Origin: Amphritea atlantica
Lineage (GTDB): Bacteria; Pseudomonadota; Gammaproteobacteria; Pseudomonadales; Balneatricaceae
Direction: 5' to 3'
DNA length: 64,000 bases
NCBI GenBank assembly: GCA_024397875.1
Contig: CP073344.1
Span: forward strand, 2,037,001 to 2,101,000
Part shown: positions 1 to 9,023 of the stretch, one piece after another
Position numbering within the stretch: position 1 is the stretch's first letter
Layout of the letters: the number at the start of each line of letters is the position of its first letter
The notes under the pieces: generated by a model
The model's database searches: none
Told to the model about the DNA's origin: nothing
What the model saw: only the letters and a program-made list of their open reading frames with translations
Translations under genes and position numbers: made by a program

Positions 1-1118
1 GGGTCGACTGCGTAACCGGGGATGCCTTCATCCGCAGCCCCTGGGAAGTCGAGGTAAATGGCAAAACCATTACAACCCGGAACATTGTCATCGCAACTGG
101 AGCCCGCCCGACAATTCCGGAGATCCCCGGGATTGAACTGGTTGAACCTCTGACCTCAGATACCATCTGGTGTCTGCGTCAGCGCCCTGAACGACTGCTG
201 GTGCTGGGCGCCGGCGCTATTGGCTGCGAACTGGGACAGTGTTTCGCCCGACTGGGCAGCGAGGTTTCAATACTCTTCAGAGGCAATCAGGTGCTTACCC
301 GGGAAGACCAGGACGCCGCTGCCGTTGTCGAAACAAGACTGCGACAGGATGGCATCCGTATCTGCTCTGGTCATATACCGCTGCGATTTCAGGTCACCCC
401 AAAAGGCTATGAACTGGTGTGCCGCCATAATGACCAGGAAAAACGTATCGGCTTCGACAAACTTCTGGTGGCAACCGGCCGTACCGCCAATGTCACTGGC
501 TTCGGTCTGGAGTCTCTGGGCATTACGGCTAAGCCGGGGGGCACCATTCAGGTCGATGACTACCTGCGTACACGGCTGCCCAACATCCTCGCCTGCGGTG
601 ATGTTATCGGTCCCTATCGATTTACCCATGCGGCCAGTCATCAGGCATGGTATGCAGCGGTTAACGCCCTGTTTGGTCAGTTCAGGAAGTTCCGGGTGGA
701 CTACCGATTAATCCCTTTCACTATCTATACCAGCCCCGAAGTGGCGCGTATCGGCCTGAATGAGAAACTGGCGATTGATAAGGGTATTGCCTATGAAGCG
801 GTCCGCTACAACCTGGAAGAACTCGACCGGGCGATCACCGATGAAGCGGCCTATGGTTTTGTGAAAGTATTGTTGAAACCGGGCAGCGATAAGATTATCG
901 GTGTCACTCTGGTGGGCGAACACGCCGCCGAGATGCTGCCAGAGTTTGCCCTGGCGATGAAAAATAAGCTCGGCTTAAACAAGATTCTCGGCACTCTGCA
1001 TGCGTATCCTACCCTGAATGAAGCGAATCGTTTCGTTGCCGGTGAATGGAAAAAGAAACATGCGCCGCAAAAGCTACTCGGCTGGCTGGAGAAATTTCAC
1101 CGCTGGAAGCGTGGCTGA
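1..1118 (+). CDS. Pyridine nucleotide-disulfide oxidoreductase (dihydrolipoamide dehydrogenase/mercuric reductase-like), 5' truncated by window edge
   Basis: The reading frame is open from base 3, so the N-terminus lies outside the window and about 371 residues are visible. The segment INVIATGAR-type (seen as NIVIATGARPTIP) closes the FAD domain. VLGAGAIGCELG is the NAD(P)H-binding Rossmann loop, ILACGDVIG is the second FAD contact, and the C-terminal dimerisation domain ends with HAYPTLNEA. In this family that last motif holds the active-site base His. The redox-active CxxxxC pair should lie upstream of the window, so lipoamide dehydrogenase, mercuric-reductase-like and SNARE/VTT-fused relatives cannot be told apart. 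No lipoate, mer or 2-oxoacid dehydrogenase genes are visible nearby. A strong hairpin terminator follows the stop. Confidence 0.85.
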   Translation, partial: VDCVTGDAFIRSPWEVEVNGKTITTRNIVIATGARPTIPEIPGIELVEPLTSDTIWCLRQRPERLLVLGAGAIGCELGQCFARLGSEVSILFRGNQVLTREDQDAAAVVETRLRQDGIRICSGHIPLRFQVTPKGYELVCRHNDQEKRIGFDKLLVATGRTANVTGFGLESLGITAKPGGTIQVDDYLRTRLPNILACGDVIGPYRFTHAASHQAWYAAVNALFGQFRKFRVDYRLIPFTIYTSPEVARIGLNEKLAIDKGIAYEAVRYNLEELDRAITDEAAYGFVKVLLKPGSDKIIGVTLVGEHAAEMLPEFALAMKNKLGLNKILGTLHAYPTLNEANRFVAGEWKKKHAPQKLLGWLEKFHRWKRG

Positions 1119-1149
1119 AGCAGGCTAAGCTACATTCAGTTTCGACATA

Positions 1150-1180
1150 AAAAAAGCCCTGCGCAATAGCAGGGCTTTTT
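1150..1180. terminator. Bidirectional intrinsic terminator between oxidoreductase and mscS
   Basis: A perfect stem AAAAAGCCCTGC / GCAGGGCTTTTT has a six-base loop. There is an A-run on one side and a T-run on the other, so it can stop transcription from both convergent genes. Confidence 0.9.
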
Positions 1181-1222
1181 AATAAGTATCAGATACTTAA
1201 ATAACTTACCTAGTGTTATTTA

Positions 1223-2065
1223 TTACACCAGTTCTTTGGTCGTCTCATTCACCAGAATGACTTTACGATGCGGGAACGGGATCTCTATATCATTCTCATC
1301 CAGCGCTTTCTTGATCTGCTCAGGCACAGAATAAAGCAGATTGAAATAGTGTTCGCCTTTACAGAACGGCCTTACCAGGAAATCAACCGAGCTGTTATTC
1401 AGGGTTTCAACCTCAACAAAGGGAGCAGGACTCTTTAACACGTGGGGATGATTTTCAAGCACCTTTTCAATCACCGCACGCGCCTCATCGATGCTCTCGC
1501 CATACGCAATACCAAAGCGCATATCGACGCCCCGTACATCATAATGTGAGTGATTGATAATCTGATCCCCCCAGATCTGACTGTTGGGCACAATAATCTG
1601 CTGGTTATCAAATGTCTGCAGGATAGTGGTGAACATATCGATCTCGGTCACCTTACCAAACCGCCCTGCCGCATCAATAAAATCATTCACTTTATAAGGT
1701 CGGAAAATCAACAGCATAACCCCTGCTGCTAAATTGGAGAGCGCCCCCTGCAATGCCAGACCAACGGCCAGACCTGCAGCACCTAACAGCGCAACAATCG
1801 AGGCAGTTTGCACACCAAAGCGGTTGAGCACTGCGATTATCACGAAAGCGATAATCAGATAACGGGCCACACTGCCCAGAAACCGGAACAGCGTATCGTC
1901 AAGGTGCTTATTCTTTTTGCTGGCAGCAACGATCCCCTTATTAACTTTGCCGGCAAACCATAAGCCCAGCAGCAGAATTAGAATGGCCAGAAGGATGTTA
2001 CTCGCCCAGTCCAGCGCCGCTGGAAAGTATTGGTTAATATCTATTTGTTCTAGTAATTCCGACAT
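1223..2065 (-). CDS. mscS: Small-conductance mechanosensitive channel, MscS family
   Basis: The protein is 280 aa, close to the E. coli MscS length of 286. It shows three N-terminal transmembrane segments (about residues 18-40, 60-82 and 90-118). The last is the Gly/Ala-rich pore helix (GAAGLAVGLALQGALSNLAAG). The cytoplasmic beta-domain begins at FRPYKVNDFID and is followed by the alpha/beta C-terminal domain. MscS channels open under membrane tension to release solutes on hypo-osmotic shock, which fits a marine organism. The ATG is preceded by AGGGA at a suitable distance. It is monocistronic and convergent with the oxidoreductase. Confidence 0.95.
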   Translation of the reverse strand: MSELLEQIDINQYFPAALDWASNILLAILILLLGLWFAGKVNKGIVAASKKNKHLDDTLFRFLGSVARYLIIAFVIIAVLNRFGVQTASIVALLGAAGLAVGLALQGALSNLAAGVMLLIFRPYKVNDFIDAAGRFGKVTEIDMFTTILQTFDNQQIIVPNSQIWGDQIINHSHYDVRGVDMRFGIAYGESIDEARAVIEKVLENHPHVLKSPAPFVEVETLNNSSVDFLVRPFCKGEHYFNLLYSVPEQIKKALDENDIEIPFPHRKVILVNETTKELV

Positions 2066-2370
2066 CGTTTTGTTTTCCCTGTTTGTCTTCCCTCAGAAGA
2101 TGAAAGATGCTCATTTCACTTCGGGCTGTAAAGCCTTAAGCAGTGAATAACACTAATAATTCTGAGTCAAGTGCTCAAAAGCAGTTATCACGCCGTGTTC
2201 AGGCAAGCTTACCCGAACTGTTTTATATGAAATATTGTTTACCCTCCCTACTATCCAGTACACTGAGCAGGCCAAATTTTCAAACAGCGGATATCAGACG
2301 CACAGCGCATCGGCCAATCTTTCTTCAACACCCGGCAAGCGCTCTATAGTGTTTAAATCAGGAACAACAA
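2066..2370. other. Intergenic region between mscS and the FUSC gene
   Basis: This is about 305 bp between divergent genes and must hold both promoters. I see no repeat or conserved RNA. Short open frames here have no coding character. The only clear signal is CAGGAA at 2359-2364, the ribosome binding site for the downstream TTG start. Confidence 0.6.
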
Positions 2371-3447
2371 TTGAGTAACAACGATTCTGCAAGACCTCTT
2401 CGGTTACGGTTCTGGAGTGTTATTAAACCATTATTCGAACTTAGCAATCATAAACGGCCGCTGGGTTTCCTGGCTGTATCCGCTTTTTCAGTAGCGCTGC
2501 CAGCGCTCTTTGGCGCCTGGATAGGTCAGCTCTCTACGGCTATGTTAGCCTGCATGGGAGGACTGGTAATTCTGTACATGCGCCAGACAAACATCTCCCG
2601 CCGGATGATGATACTGGCAACCTGCGCTTTCGGCTTTGCGCTTAGTTTTGCCCTGGGCGTGCTAACAAGCTTCGACCCGTATCTGTCAGCCGCAACCCTG
2701 ACTCTGAACGTATTTCTGGTAACCGCGATTTGTCGTTTTTACGCGCTGCCACCGCCCGGCGTACTGTTCTTTGTCGTGGTCGCATGTCTCGCCAGAACGC
2801 TACCATTTGACCTTTCACTGGCGGCAGAACGAACCGGCATTCTGATGTTCGGCGCCATGAGCGCCTGCATACTCGCACTCATTTACAGCATCTATCAGGT
2901 CTATTTCTCCAAGGATTATGTCAGCCGGCCAACCGAAGAAGTCGACAACAACATAGTCACTATCACGATAGAATCACTGGTAACCTGCTTGTTTGTCGGG
3001 GGCGGTTATTTCCTGGCTATCGCGGCAAATCTTGATAACCCTTACTGGGTACCCATTTCTACTGCAGCGATTATGCAGGGCGCGACATTCCGCGCAATAT
3101 GGCATCGTAATGTCCACCGGATAATCGGAACAACCATTGGCATGGGGATCGCCTGGGTTATCTTTTCGCTGGCACCCGGCCCGTGGCAACTGGCACTGCT
3201 GATTTTTGTGCTGAGTTTTTTTATCGAAATTCTGATTACCCGCAACTATGGTCTGGCGGTGATATTTATCACCCCTCTGACGGTAATATTTGCCGATATA
3301 ACCCTTGCAGGAACAGAGACTGGTCACCTGATACTATCGCGTCTGCTGGACATCATCCTGGGCAGCATTATCGGCTGCGTCGGCGGCTGGGTAATACATC
3401 ACCCGGCATTTGTGCGATCCGTTAATAAACTGTTACCCGGGAAGTAG
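2371..3447 (+). CDS. FUSC-family (fusaric acid resistance/aromatic acid exporter-like) inner-membrane protein
   Basis: The protein is 358 aa with about ten hydrophobic segments in two blocks (residues 30-170 and 195-345), separated by a short polar linker (SKDYVSRPTEEVDNN). The second block contains NPYWVPISTAAIMQGATFRAIWHRNVHRIIGTTIGM-type sequence. The pattern of a conserved WVP motif followed by R-x-x-GT is typical of the FUSC_2/AaeB-like module. FUSC proteins are linked to export of aromatic and other organic acids; no membrane-fusion partner is adjacent here. Start is TTG at 2371 because CAGGAA lies seven bases upstream and no ATG in frame is better placed. The substrate is unknown. Confidence 0.75.
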   Translation: MSNNDSARPLRLRFWSVIKPLFELSNHKRPLGFLAVSAFSVALPALFGAWIGQLSTAMLACMGGLVILYMRQTNISRRMMILATCAFGFALSFALGVLTSFDPYLSAATLTLNVFLVTAICRFYALPPPGVLFFVVVACLARTLPFDLSLAAERTGILMFGAMSACILALIYSIYQVYFSKDYVSRPTEEVDNNIVTITIESLVTCLFVGGGYFLAIAANLDNPYWVPISTAAIMQGATFRAIWHRNVHRIIGTTIGMGIAWVIFSLAPGPWQLALLIFVLSFFIEILITRNYGLAVIFITPLTVIFADITLAGTETGHLILSRLLDIILGSIIGCVGGWVIHHPAFVRSVNKLLPGK

Positions 3448-3499
3448 CCCACTCGGCTTTGTGAGGAAAGTATCTGACAAAGAAAAAACATCAGGGAGG

Positions 3500-3530
3500 A
3501 AAAAGGGGCTGCCCATCGGCAACCCCTTTG
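3500..3530 (-). terminator. Intrinsic terminator of the aldehyde dehydrogenase gene
   Basis: The stem AAAGGGG-CTGCC / GGCAA-CCCCTTT has one internal mismatch. On the minus strand it is followed by a T-run. It may also serve the convergent FUSC gene. Confidence 0.75.
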
Positions 3531-3553
3531 ATGACGCTATTCAGATCACAGCA

Positions 3554-4987
3554 TCAGCTCCAACCAGAGACGGCTTTTACCTCCAGAAAGTCTTCCAGTC
3601 CCCAGACACCGCCTTCTCGGCCGTTACCAGACTGCTTATACCCCCCGAAAGGTGCGCCGGCACCTAAACCCGCACCATTAATCTGTACCATCCCCGCACG
3701 CAATCGACGGGCAACACGGGCTGCTTTAGCGCTATCCTGAGTCTGAATATAATCCGTCAGACCATAGGGTGTGTCGTTGGCAATGGCGATCGCTTCCTCT
3801 TCAGTATCGAATGGAATAATGGTCAGAACCGGGCCAAAAATTTCCTCCCGGGCGATACTCATCTGATTATTGATGTCGGCAAACACGGTCGGTTTAACGA
3901 AATAACCCGTCTCCAGTCCTTCAGGCTTACCCGGACCTCCCGCCACCAGGCGGCCACCCTCCGCGATACCTTTTTCAATCAGGCCCTGAATCTTGTCATA
4001 CTGCTGCTGAGACACCACCGGACCAATATGCCGGCCATCCATCGCCGCACGATCAACCATGGTCTCACTGGCAACCTTAGCGGCTGTCTCAACCGCCTGC
4101 TCATAGATGCTGCGTTCCACCAGCATCCGGGTGGGTGCATTACAGGACTGACCGCTGTTATTAAAGCAATGACGCGCGCCCCGAATCACCGCCTTATCAT
4201 CAGCATCGGCAAAGACGATATTGGCTCCCTTACCACCCAACTCCAGCGCCACTCGCTTAACGGTATCTGCGGCATTTTTAGAGATCGCAATGCCGGCACG
4301 GGTTGACCCGGTAAAGGAGACCATATCCACTTCAGGATGGCCTGTCAGCGCTGACCCGACCCCGGCGCCATCCCCGTTCACCAGATTAAACACCCCCGCC
4401 GGAAAACCCGCCTGATCGATCATCTCAGCAAACAGCATAGATGAAAGTGGAGCAATCTCGGATGGCTTCAATACCATAGTGCAGCCTGCGGCCAGCGCAG
4501 CAACCACTTTCAGGGTGACCTGATTCATCGGCCAGTTCCACGGGGTGATCAGTGCGCAAACACCAACCGCTTCATGCAGAATACGATTGTCCGGAGCGTG
4601 GGGACCTAACGGCTGCTCAAACTCATAGTTTTTCAGCGTGCGGATCAGGCTTTTGATATGCGCCGCACCGCTGCCACATTGCGCCGTGCGGGCCAGCGCA
4701 ATCGGTGCGCCCATCTCAGAAGAGATCGCTGCAGCCATCTCCTCAGACCGCGCATTATAGATTTCCTGCAGCTTTTCAAGCAGCGCCAGGCGCTCTTCCC
4801 TGGACGTTTGACTCCACTGATCAAAAGCCCTCCGTGCCGCAGCAACTGCCGCCTCAGTATCGGCCTCACTGCCCAGAGAGATAACGGCGCAAACTTCCTC
4901 AGTCGATGGGTCAATCACCTCAAAGTCGTTACTTTGAGCCGGGGCGGTCCACCGGCCATCAATATAAAACTGACGTTTATCAGACAT
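3554..4987 (-). CDS. NAD(P)+-dependent aldehyde dehydrogenase
   Basis: The protein is 477 aa, the normal length for the ALDH superfamily. Visible motifs are ITPWNWPMNQ (cofactor/oxyanion Asn), VLKPSE, FTGST, VALELGGKGANIV (general-base Glu, about residue 250) and NNSGQSCNAPTR with the catalytic Cys near residue 285. EEIFGPV and APFGGYKQSG lie towards the C-terminus. ATG at 4987 is preceded by AAGGA. The substrate cannot be read from the sequence. The aromatic catabolic island in the same window makes an aromatic or short-chain aldehyde possible, but the gene is monocistronic and not adjacent. Confidence 0.92.
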   Translation of the reverse strand: MSDKRQFYIDGRWTAPAQSNDFEVIDPSTEEVCAVISLGSEADTEAAVAAARRAFDQWSQTSREERLALLEKLQEIYNARSEEMAAAISSEMGAPIALARTAQCGSGAAHIKSLIRTLKNYEFEQPLGPHAPDNRILHEAVGVCALITPWNWPMNQVTLKVVAALAAGCTMVLKPSEIAPLSSMLFAEMIDQAGFPAGVFNLVNGDGAGVGSALTGHPEVDMVSFTGSTRAGIAISKNAADTVKRVALELGGKGANIVFADADDKAVIRGARHCFNNSGQSCNAPTRMLVERSIYEQAVETAAKVASETMVDRAAMDGRHIGPVVSQQQYDKIQGLIEKGIAEGGRLVAGGPGKPEGLETGYFVKPTVFADINNQMSIAREEIFGPVLTIIPFDTEEEAIAIANDTPYGLTDYIQTQDSAKAARVARRLRAGMVQINGAGLGAGAPFGGYKQSGNGREGGVWGLEDFLEVKAVSGWS

Positions 4988-5455
4988 CTTTGCTTTTCCT
5001 TCTTTCTACAAATTTGAAAACACAGAACAGGTATAGCCCTGATAAACACTATAGTGCAAGCGGCAACACCGATATCATTTAAAATGACGCGGGTTACCAC
5101 TGTATAAAACGCAATGTTACAGGCCCTGCTGGAGCCGAAACGTTTATCAGTGCACAGGGATGCCTCTGTGGCTGAGTTAGCCCACTCGCTGGTTTTTTTC
5201 AGCCCCCCACCCACTAATTTAATTAAATTTTTCCGCCGTCGCCCGTGATTATCCCTCTGCTATTTCGCAGGCAAAGAACCATCCGACAGTAATTCTGTAT
5301 AAAAACTGAACAACAGCGGGCTGATTGTTGGCTATAGAGGGCTAAAAAGTAGTAATCCTAATTTTCTTATCCCATAACACGTTATATCTATTGTTATTAG
5401 CCTGTACAAAAGTAGAAAATAGCCGCCTTATAAAATTTTGATAACGAGAATAACA
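4988..5455. other. Intergenic region between aldehyde dehydrogenase and nhaD
   Basis: About 470 bp lie between divergent genes. The part next to nhaD (5340-5455) is AT-rich and probably carries its promoter. I found no convincing riboswitch, small gene or repeat. An open frame on the minus strand upstream of the dehydrogenase is not supported. Confidence 0.5.
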
Positions 5456-6691
5456 ATGCATTATCTGTTACTGGGCCTGATTATCCTCGCCTTTGTACTG
5501 ATCGTCTTTGAGGATGTTGTTCATCTGAATAAAGCAAAGTCGACACTGTTTATCGGTACGCTGGTCTGGATTTTAGCCTTCGTTTTTCCCGAAAAATCAC
5601 CTCAGGCGATTCAGGAGGCGCTCAACGAGCAACTTCTGGATATCGCTGTTCTGTGGCTGTTCCTGATGGCTGCTATGACCTTTGTGGCCTACCTCAACGA
5701 AAAGGGTCTGATCACCCAGTTGGTATACCGGATGCTGCCCAGCGAGTTAAAACTCAGCACCCTGATGATACTTATCGCATTGCTGGGGCTTCTATTCTCG
5801 TCACTGGCAGACAACATCACCGCATCACTGATTATGTTATCACTGCTGGCCTCGCTGAAGCTGGAAACCAAAGACACACTGAAGTTTGCCGCGCTAATTG
5901 TTTTTGCGGTCAACTCCGGTGGTGTTTCGCTGATTACCGGTGATGTAACCACACTGATGATCTTCCTCAACGGTAAGGTATCGATCCTCCATTTGCTGTT
6001 ACTGGTGCTGCCAGCCATCGCCGGAGTAGCCATCCTGGCGCTGATCCTGATGCAGGGCAGCAACGCGGTGATCACCCTGCCTAAATTCAAGCGACCCATT
6101 GCTGCTGGCGACAAACTGATCGCGGTACTGTTTCTGCTGACCATTATCAGCACTCTGGCGATGAGCGTACTGTTTGCCGTGCCACCGGTACTGACCTTCC
6201 TGTTTGGCCTGGCGCTGATGTTTATCGTCCACCGGATTATTTTCAGACAAGAACAGAACCCTAACGTCCTCGAATATGTCCGTGAAATAGAGTTTGATAC
6301 CCTGCTGTTCTTCCTCGGTGTTTTACTGCTGGTGGGTATGCTGAAAGAACTGTCTGTACTGGAATTACTTCCCGAGCTCTATACTTATATGCCACCAGTC
6401 GTGGCCAATTACTTTATTGGCATTCTTTCAGCACTGGTCGATAACGTGCCACTAACCGCCGCCATTCTCCAGTCAGATATCCTCATGACTCAGGCTGAGT
6501 GGCTGGGACTGACCTATGCGGTGGGTGTTGGTGGTTCGATCCTGATTGTCGGTTCTGCTGCCGGTGTTATCGCACTGAGCAAGCTGGAAGCACTCACGTT
6601 CATCTCCTACCTGCGATTTATTCACTGGCTGTTGGTCGCCTATACCTGCGGTTATCTAGCGGTCATGGCACTGACTAAGCTGGTGCTCTGA
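5456..6691 (+). CDS. nhaD: Na+/H+ antiporter, NhaD type
   Basis: The protein is 411 aa with about twelve hydrophobic segments. The diagnostic stretch SSLADNITASLIML lies near residues 115-130, NSGGVSLITGDVTTLMIF near 155-175, and a matching second-half motif LSALVDNVPLTAAIL near 325. The paired D-N and N-V-P motifs in half-broken helices are characteristic of the ion transporter superfamily that includes NhaD. NhaD exports Na+ in exchange for H+ in halophilic and marine bacteria. ATG at 5456 starts directly at the first hydrophobic helix. An upstream in-frame TTG at 5438 is less likely. Confidence 0.9.
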   Translation: MHYLLLGLIILAFVLIVFEDVVHLNKAKSTLFIGTLVWILAFVFPEKSPQAIQEALNEQLLDIAVLWLFLMAAMTFVAYLNEKGLITQLVYRMLPSELKLSTLMILIALLGLLFSSLADNITASLIMLSLLASLKLETKDTLKFAALIVFAVNSGGVSLITGDVTTLMIFLNGKVSILHLLLLVLPAIAGVAILALILMQGSNAVITLPKFKRPIAAGDKLIAVLFLLTIISTLAMSVLFAVPPVLTFLFGLALMFIVHRIIFRQEQNPNVLEYVREIEFDTLLFFLGVLLLVGMLKELSVLELLPELYTYMPPVVANYFIGILSALVDNVPLTAAILQSDILMTQAEWLGLTYAVGVGGSILIVGSAAGVIALSKLEALTFISYLRFIHWLLVAYTCGYLAVMALTKLVL

Positions 6692-6715
6692 TACAGAGTA
6701 AGGCAGCCAGATGAA

Positions 6716-6748
6716 GTAATCAGCGGGATCAGTTATCCCGCTGATTAC
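6716..6748. terminator. Perfect 14-bp hairpin shared by convergent nhaD and araC-type genes
   Basis: GTAATCAGCGGGAT and its exact reverse complement are separated by five bases. One arm encodes the last residues (RNQRD) of the AraC-type protein. There is no T-run on either side. The convergent position suggests a terminator or transcript-end stabiliser. Confidence 0.6.
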
Positions 6749-7640
6749 GAAATGCTCCCGGACTCAGCCCTACCCGCCGCTTAAAAAAACGTGAAAAATA
6801 CGCCGGGTCTTTAAAACCCAGATCATACGCGATCAGGGAAGCCGGAGCGGCGGTGTAGATAAGAAACCGCTGTGCTTCCAGAATCAGCCGATCCTGTAAT
6901 AACTCACTGACATTTTTCCCCGCAACTGCAGCACAAGCCCGATTCAGCCCTATCGGGGTCGTGTTCAGCATTTCGGCATACTGACTGGCTGACAGGTGAT
7001 CCCGGTAGTGCATCTCAATCAGCTGACATAACTCTTTATAGCGCTGTTCATAACGACTGCCGACATCTGAACGACTGTAAGCCGAGTGCAACTTGCGGCC
7101 GATACGGATCAATAGCGAGAACAGCAGCCATTCGAACATCAGCGCTTTGGCTGGCTGATTATCAAAATACTCCCGCCTCAGCTCACGGACCTGCTGATCG
7201 ATCAGAGCCTGATCAGGATCACTTTCCGAGAGAGGGATAATCAGCGCCTTACTCAACAACTCCTCTTTAAACGGAAAACGATGCTGAAACTGCTCATCCA
7301 GCATGAGCAGTTGGGACACTGTCACCACGGCCCCCTCAGTGGCATCCTGATCAAACTCAAAGCCATGCACAACCCCTGCGGGAATAGTAATCAGACAGGG
7401 GCCGGTCTCTTCCTGCTCCAGGCCATCTATATGAATTCTGGCACGCCCCTTACGCACGTAGATAATCTGAAACATCTTCGGATGGGTATGAATATTAATG
7501 GTCCAGTCAAACAGCTCTGCCCGGGTACGGATATCCTCAATATGAATAAACTCCGGATCACCCAGGGATTGCTCTTCACTGTACAGTGAATAGGTGGATA
7601 TCAGCTGATCGGAACTGGCGTCACTGTTAATTTTATTCAT
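6729..7640 (-). CDS. AraC-family regulator, PobR-like (cupin + HTH), likely activator of the P450 operon
   Basis: The protein is 303 aa. The N-terminal cupin-like sensor domain (about residues 30-120) contains HTHPKMFQIIYVRKG and ITIPAGVVHGFEF. The C-terminal AraC double HTH (about 205-300) contains YDLGFKDPAYFSRFFKRRVGLSPGAFR. This layout matches PobR-like activators that respond to hydroxy- or methoxybenzoates. It is divergent from the P450 operon with 151 bp between starts, and a perfect inverted repeat lies in that gap, which supports control of that operon. The ligand is an inference. It differs clearly from the second AraC-type gene beside ligAB. Confidence 0.88.
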   Translation of the reverse strand: MNKINSDASSDQLISTYSLYSEEQSLGDPEFIHIEDIRTRAELFDWTINIHTHPKMFQIIYVRKGRARIHIDGLEQEETGPCLITIPAGVVHGFEFDQDATEGAVVTVSQLLMLDEQFQHRFPFKEELLSKALIIPLSESDPDQALIDQQVRELRREYFDNQPAKALMFEWLLFSLLIRIGRKLHSAYSRSDVGSRYEQRYKELCQLIEMHYRDHLSASQYAEMLNTTPIGLNRACAAVAGKNVSELLQDRLILEAQRFLIYTAAPASLIAYDLGFKDPAYFSRFFKRRVGLSPGAFRNQRDN

Positions 7641-7721
7641 CTTTTCATTCGCGATAAGGTATTAGAGGCCATTAGCTGTCATAAAAGTACAATAGTTTGA
7701 ACTGAATATCCATTCTTAAAC

Positions 7722-7737
7722 TAGGTCAATAGACCTA
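7722..7737. promoter_or_regulatory. Inverted repeat in the P450 promoter region, candidate operator
   Basis: TAGGTC-AATA-GACCTA is a perfect 6+4+6 inverted repeat 54 bases upstream of the P450 start, in the divergent gap with the AraC-type gene. AraC proteins more often bind direct repeats, so the binding protein is uncertain. Confidence 0.4.
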
Positions 7738-7791
7738 CACTGACTACAGTTACAAAACAATAAATAGATAAATGATTTGTGAGGAGTGCGA

Positions 7792-8952
7792 ATGTTTAGA
7801 TTTGACCCCTACTCGCCGGAGATAGACGCTGATCCATTTCCCGCGTACGCCACACTCAGAGCTGAATACCCCTGCTTCTGGAGTGAAGATATTGAAATGT
7901 GGGTTTTGTCCCGTCATAAAGATATTGTCATGGCCCTGAACGACTGGGAGACCTTCTCCTCTGCCAAAGGCAACCTGGTCAGTGAACTGCCAGGACGCCA
8001 GGGGTCCACTCTGGGCACCACCGATCCACCCCGTCACGACCGTCTACGGGCACTGATTCAGAAAGCCGTTACCAAGCGCGCACTGACACATATTATTGAG
8101 CCGGCCCGAGCCACAATGCGAAAGCATCTTGATGCACTAAAAGGTCGTGACCAGTTTGATTATGTCAGCGAACTATCTTCCAGGTATACCGTTGACCTGA
8201 TTGTCTATCTGTTCGATTTGCCAGACGAAAACTTGCAGACCGTCCGTGATAAAGCGGTGCTGATGGTACAGACAGATCCAAAGACCAAGCAGAAAGGCCC
8301 GGAACATATCGAAGCGTTTGAGTGGATGCAGGCATATGCCGCCAATCTCGTTGAAGCGCGTAAGAAAAATCCCGGCGAAGACCTGCTGAGTCAGTTTATT
8401 TTGTCTGAGATCGACGGCGAAAAACTAACTGACAAAGAGATTCTGCTGACCGTTACCACACTGATCATGGCAGGTATCGAGTCGCTTTCAGGCTTCCTGA
8501 CGATGCTGGTCAAAAATATTACTGACCACCCGGAAGTACGGGATGCACTGGTGGCAGATCCATCCCTGATTCCGGATGCAATCGAAGAGAGCCTGCGTTA
8601 TAACACTTCAGCGCAACGTTTTCGCCGCTGCATTAATAAGGAAATCACCTTGCATGGCCAAACTATGAAGCCGGGTGACTTTGTTATCCTCGCCTATGGA
8701 TCGGCCAATCGCGATGAAGAGGTATTCCCCAACGCAAACGTCTATGATCTTAGCCGCAAGCCAAAGGGCCATCTTGGCTTTGGTGGTGGCGTTCATGCCT
8801 GCCTGGGTACATCCATTGCACGTCTTGCCTGCAAAGTCCTTCTGGAAGAGCTTCTGAAAGCCTTCCCGAATATCTCTAAAGTAGACCAGGAACTGCGCTG
8901 GATGTCTTCGACAAACTTCCGCAGCCCGCTGGAACTGCAGGTTAAAGTTTAA
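7792..8952 (+). CDS. Cytochrome P450 monooxygenase (class I, soluble bacterial type)
   Basis: The protein is 386 aa and soluble. The haem loop FGGGVHACLG (near residue 330) matches FxxGxHxCxG with the axial Cys. The K-helix ExxR is EESLR (about 270). The I-helix motif is LIMAGIESLSG, with Glu-Ser in place of the usual acid-Thr pair. The following genes encode an adrenodoxin-type ferredoxin and its reductase, so electrons should flow NADH to reductase to ferredoxin to P450. A neighbouring PobR-like regulator and the protocatechuate genes suggest an aromatic acid substrate, for example demethylation of a methoxybenzoate as CYP199-type enzymes do; this is inference. ATG at 7792 is chosen because GAGGAG lies five bases upstream. 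Confidence 0.93.
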   Translation: MFRFDPYSPEIDADPFPAYATLRAEYPCFWSEDIEMWVLSRHKDIVMALNDWETFSSAKGNLVSELPGRQGSTLGTTDPPRHDRLRALIQKAVTKRALTHIIEPARATMRKHLDALKGRDQFDYVSELSSRYTVDLIVYLFDLPDENLQTVRDKAVLMVQTDPKTKQKGPEHIEAFEWMQAYAANLVEARKKNPGEDLLSQFILSEIDGEKLTDKEILLTVTTLIMAGIESLSGFLTMLVKNITDHPEVRDALVADPSLIPDAIEESLRYNTSAQRFRRCINKEITLHGQTMKPGDFVILAYGSANRDEEVFPNANVYDLSRKPKGHLGFGGGVHACLGTSIARLACKVLLEELLKAFPNISKVDQELRWMSSTNFRSPLELQVKV

Positions 8953-8975
8953 GTGTTTATATAATCATAAAAAAA

Positions 8976-9002
8976 GCCCGCCACTGCTGCTCAGAGGCGG
9001 GT
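8976..9002 (+). terminator. GC-rich hairpin between P450 and ferredoxin genes (possible partial terminator or mRNA stabiliser)
   Basis: CCCGCC at 8977-8982 pairs with GGCGGG at 8996-9001, followed by TGCTATTTTG, a weak T-run. In the opposite direction the same stem is followed by seven Ts. It sits inside the operon, so it could lower ferredoxin/reductase expression relative to P450 or protect the 3' end of the P450 message. Confidence 0.5.
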
Positions 9003-9023
9003 GCTATTTTGAGGACCGTATCT

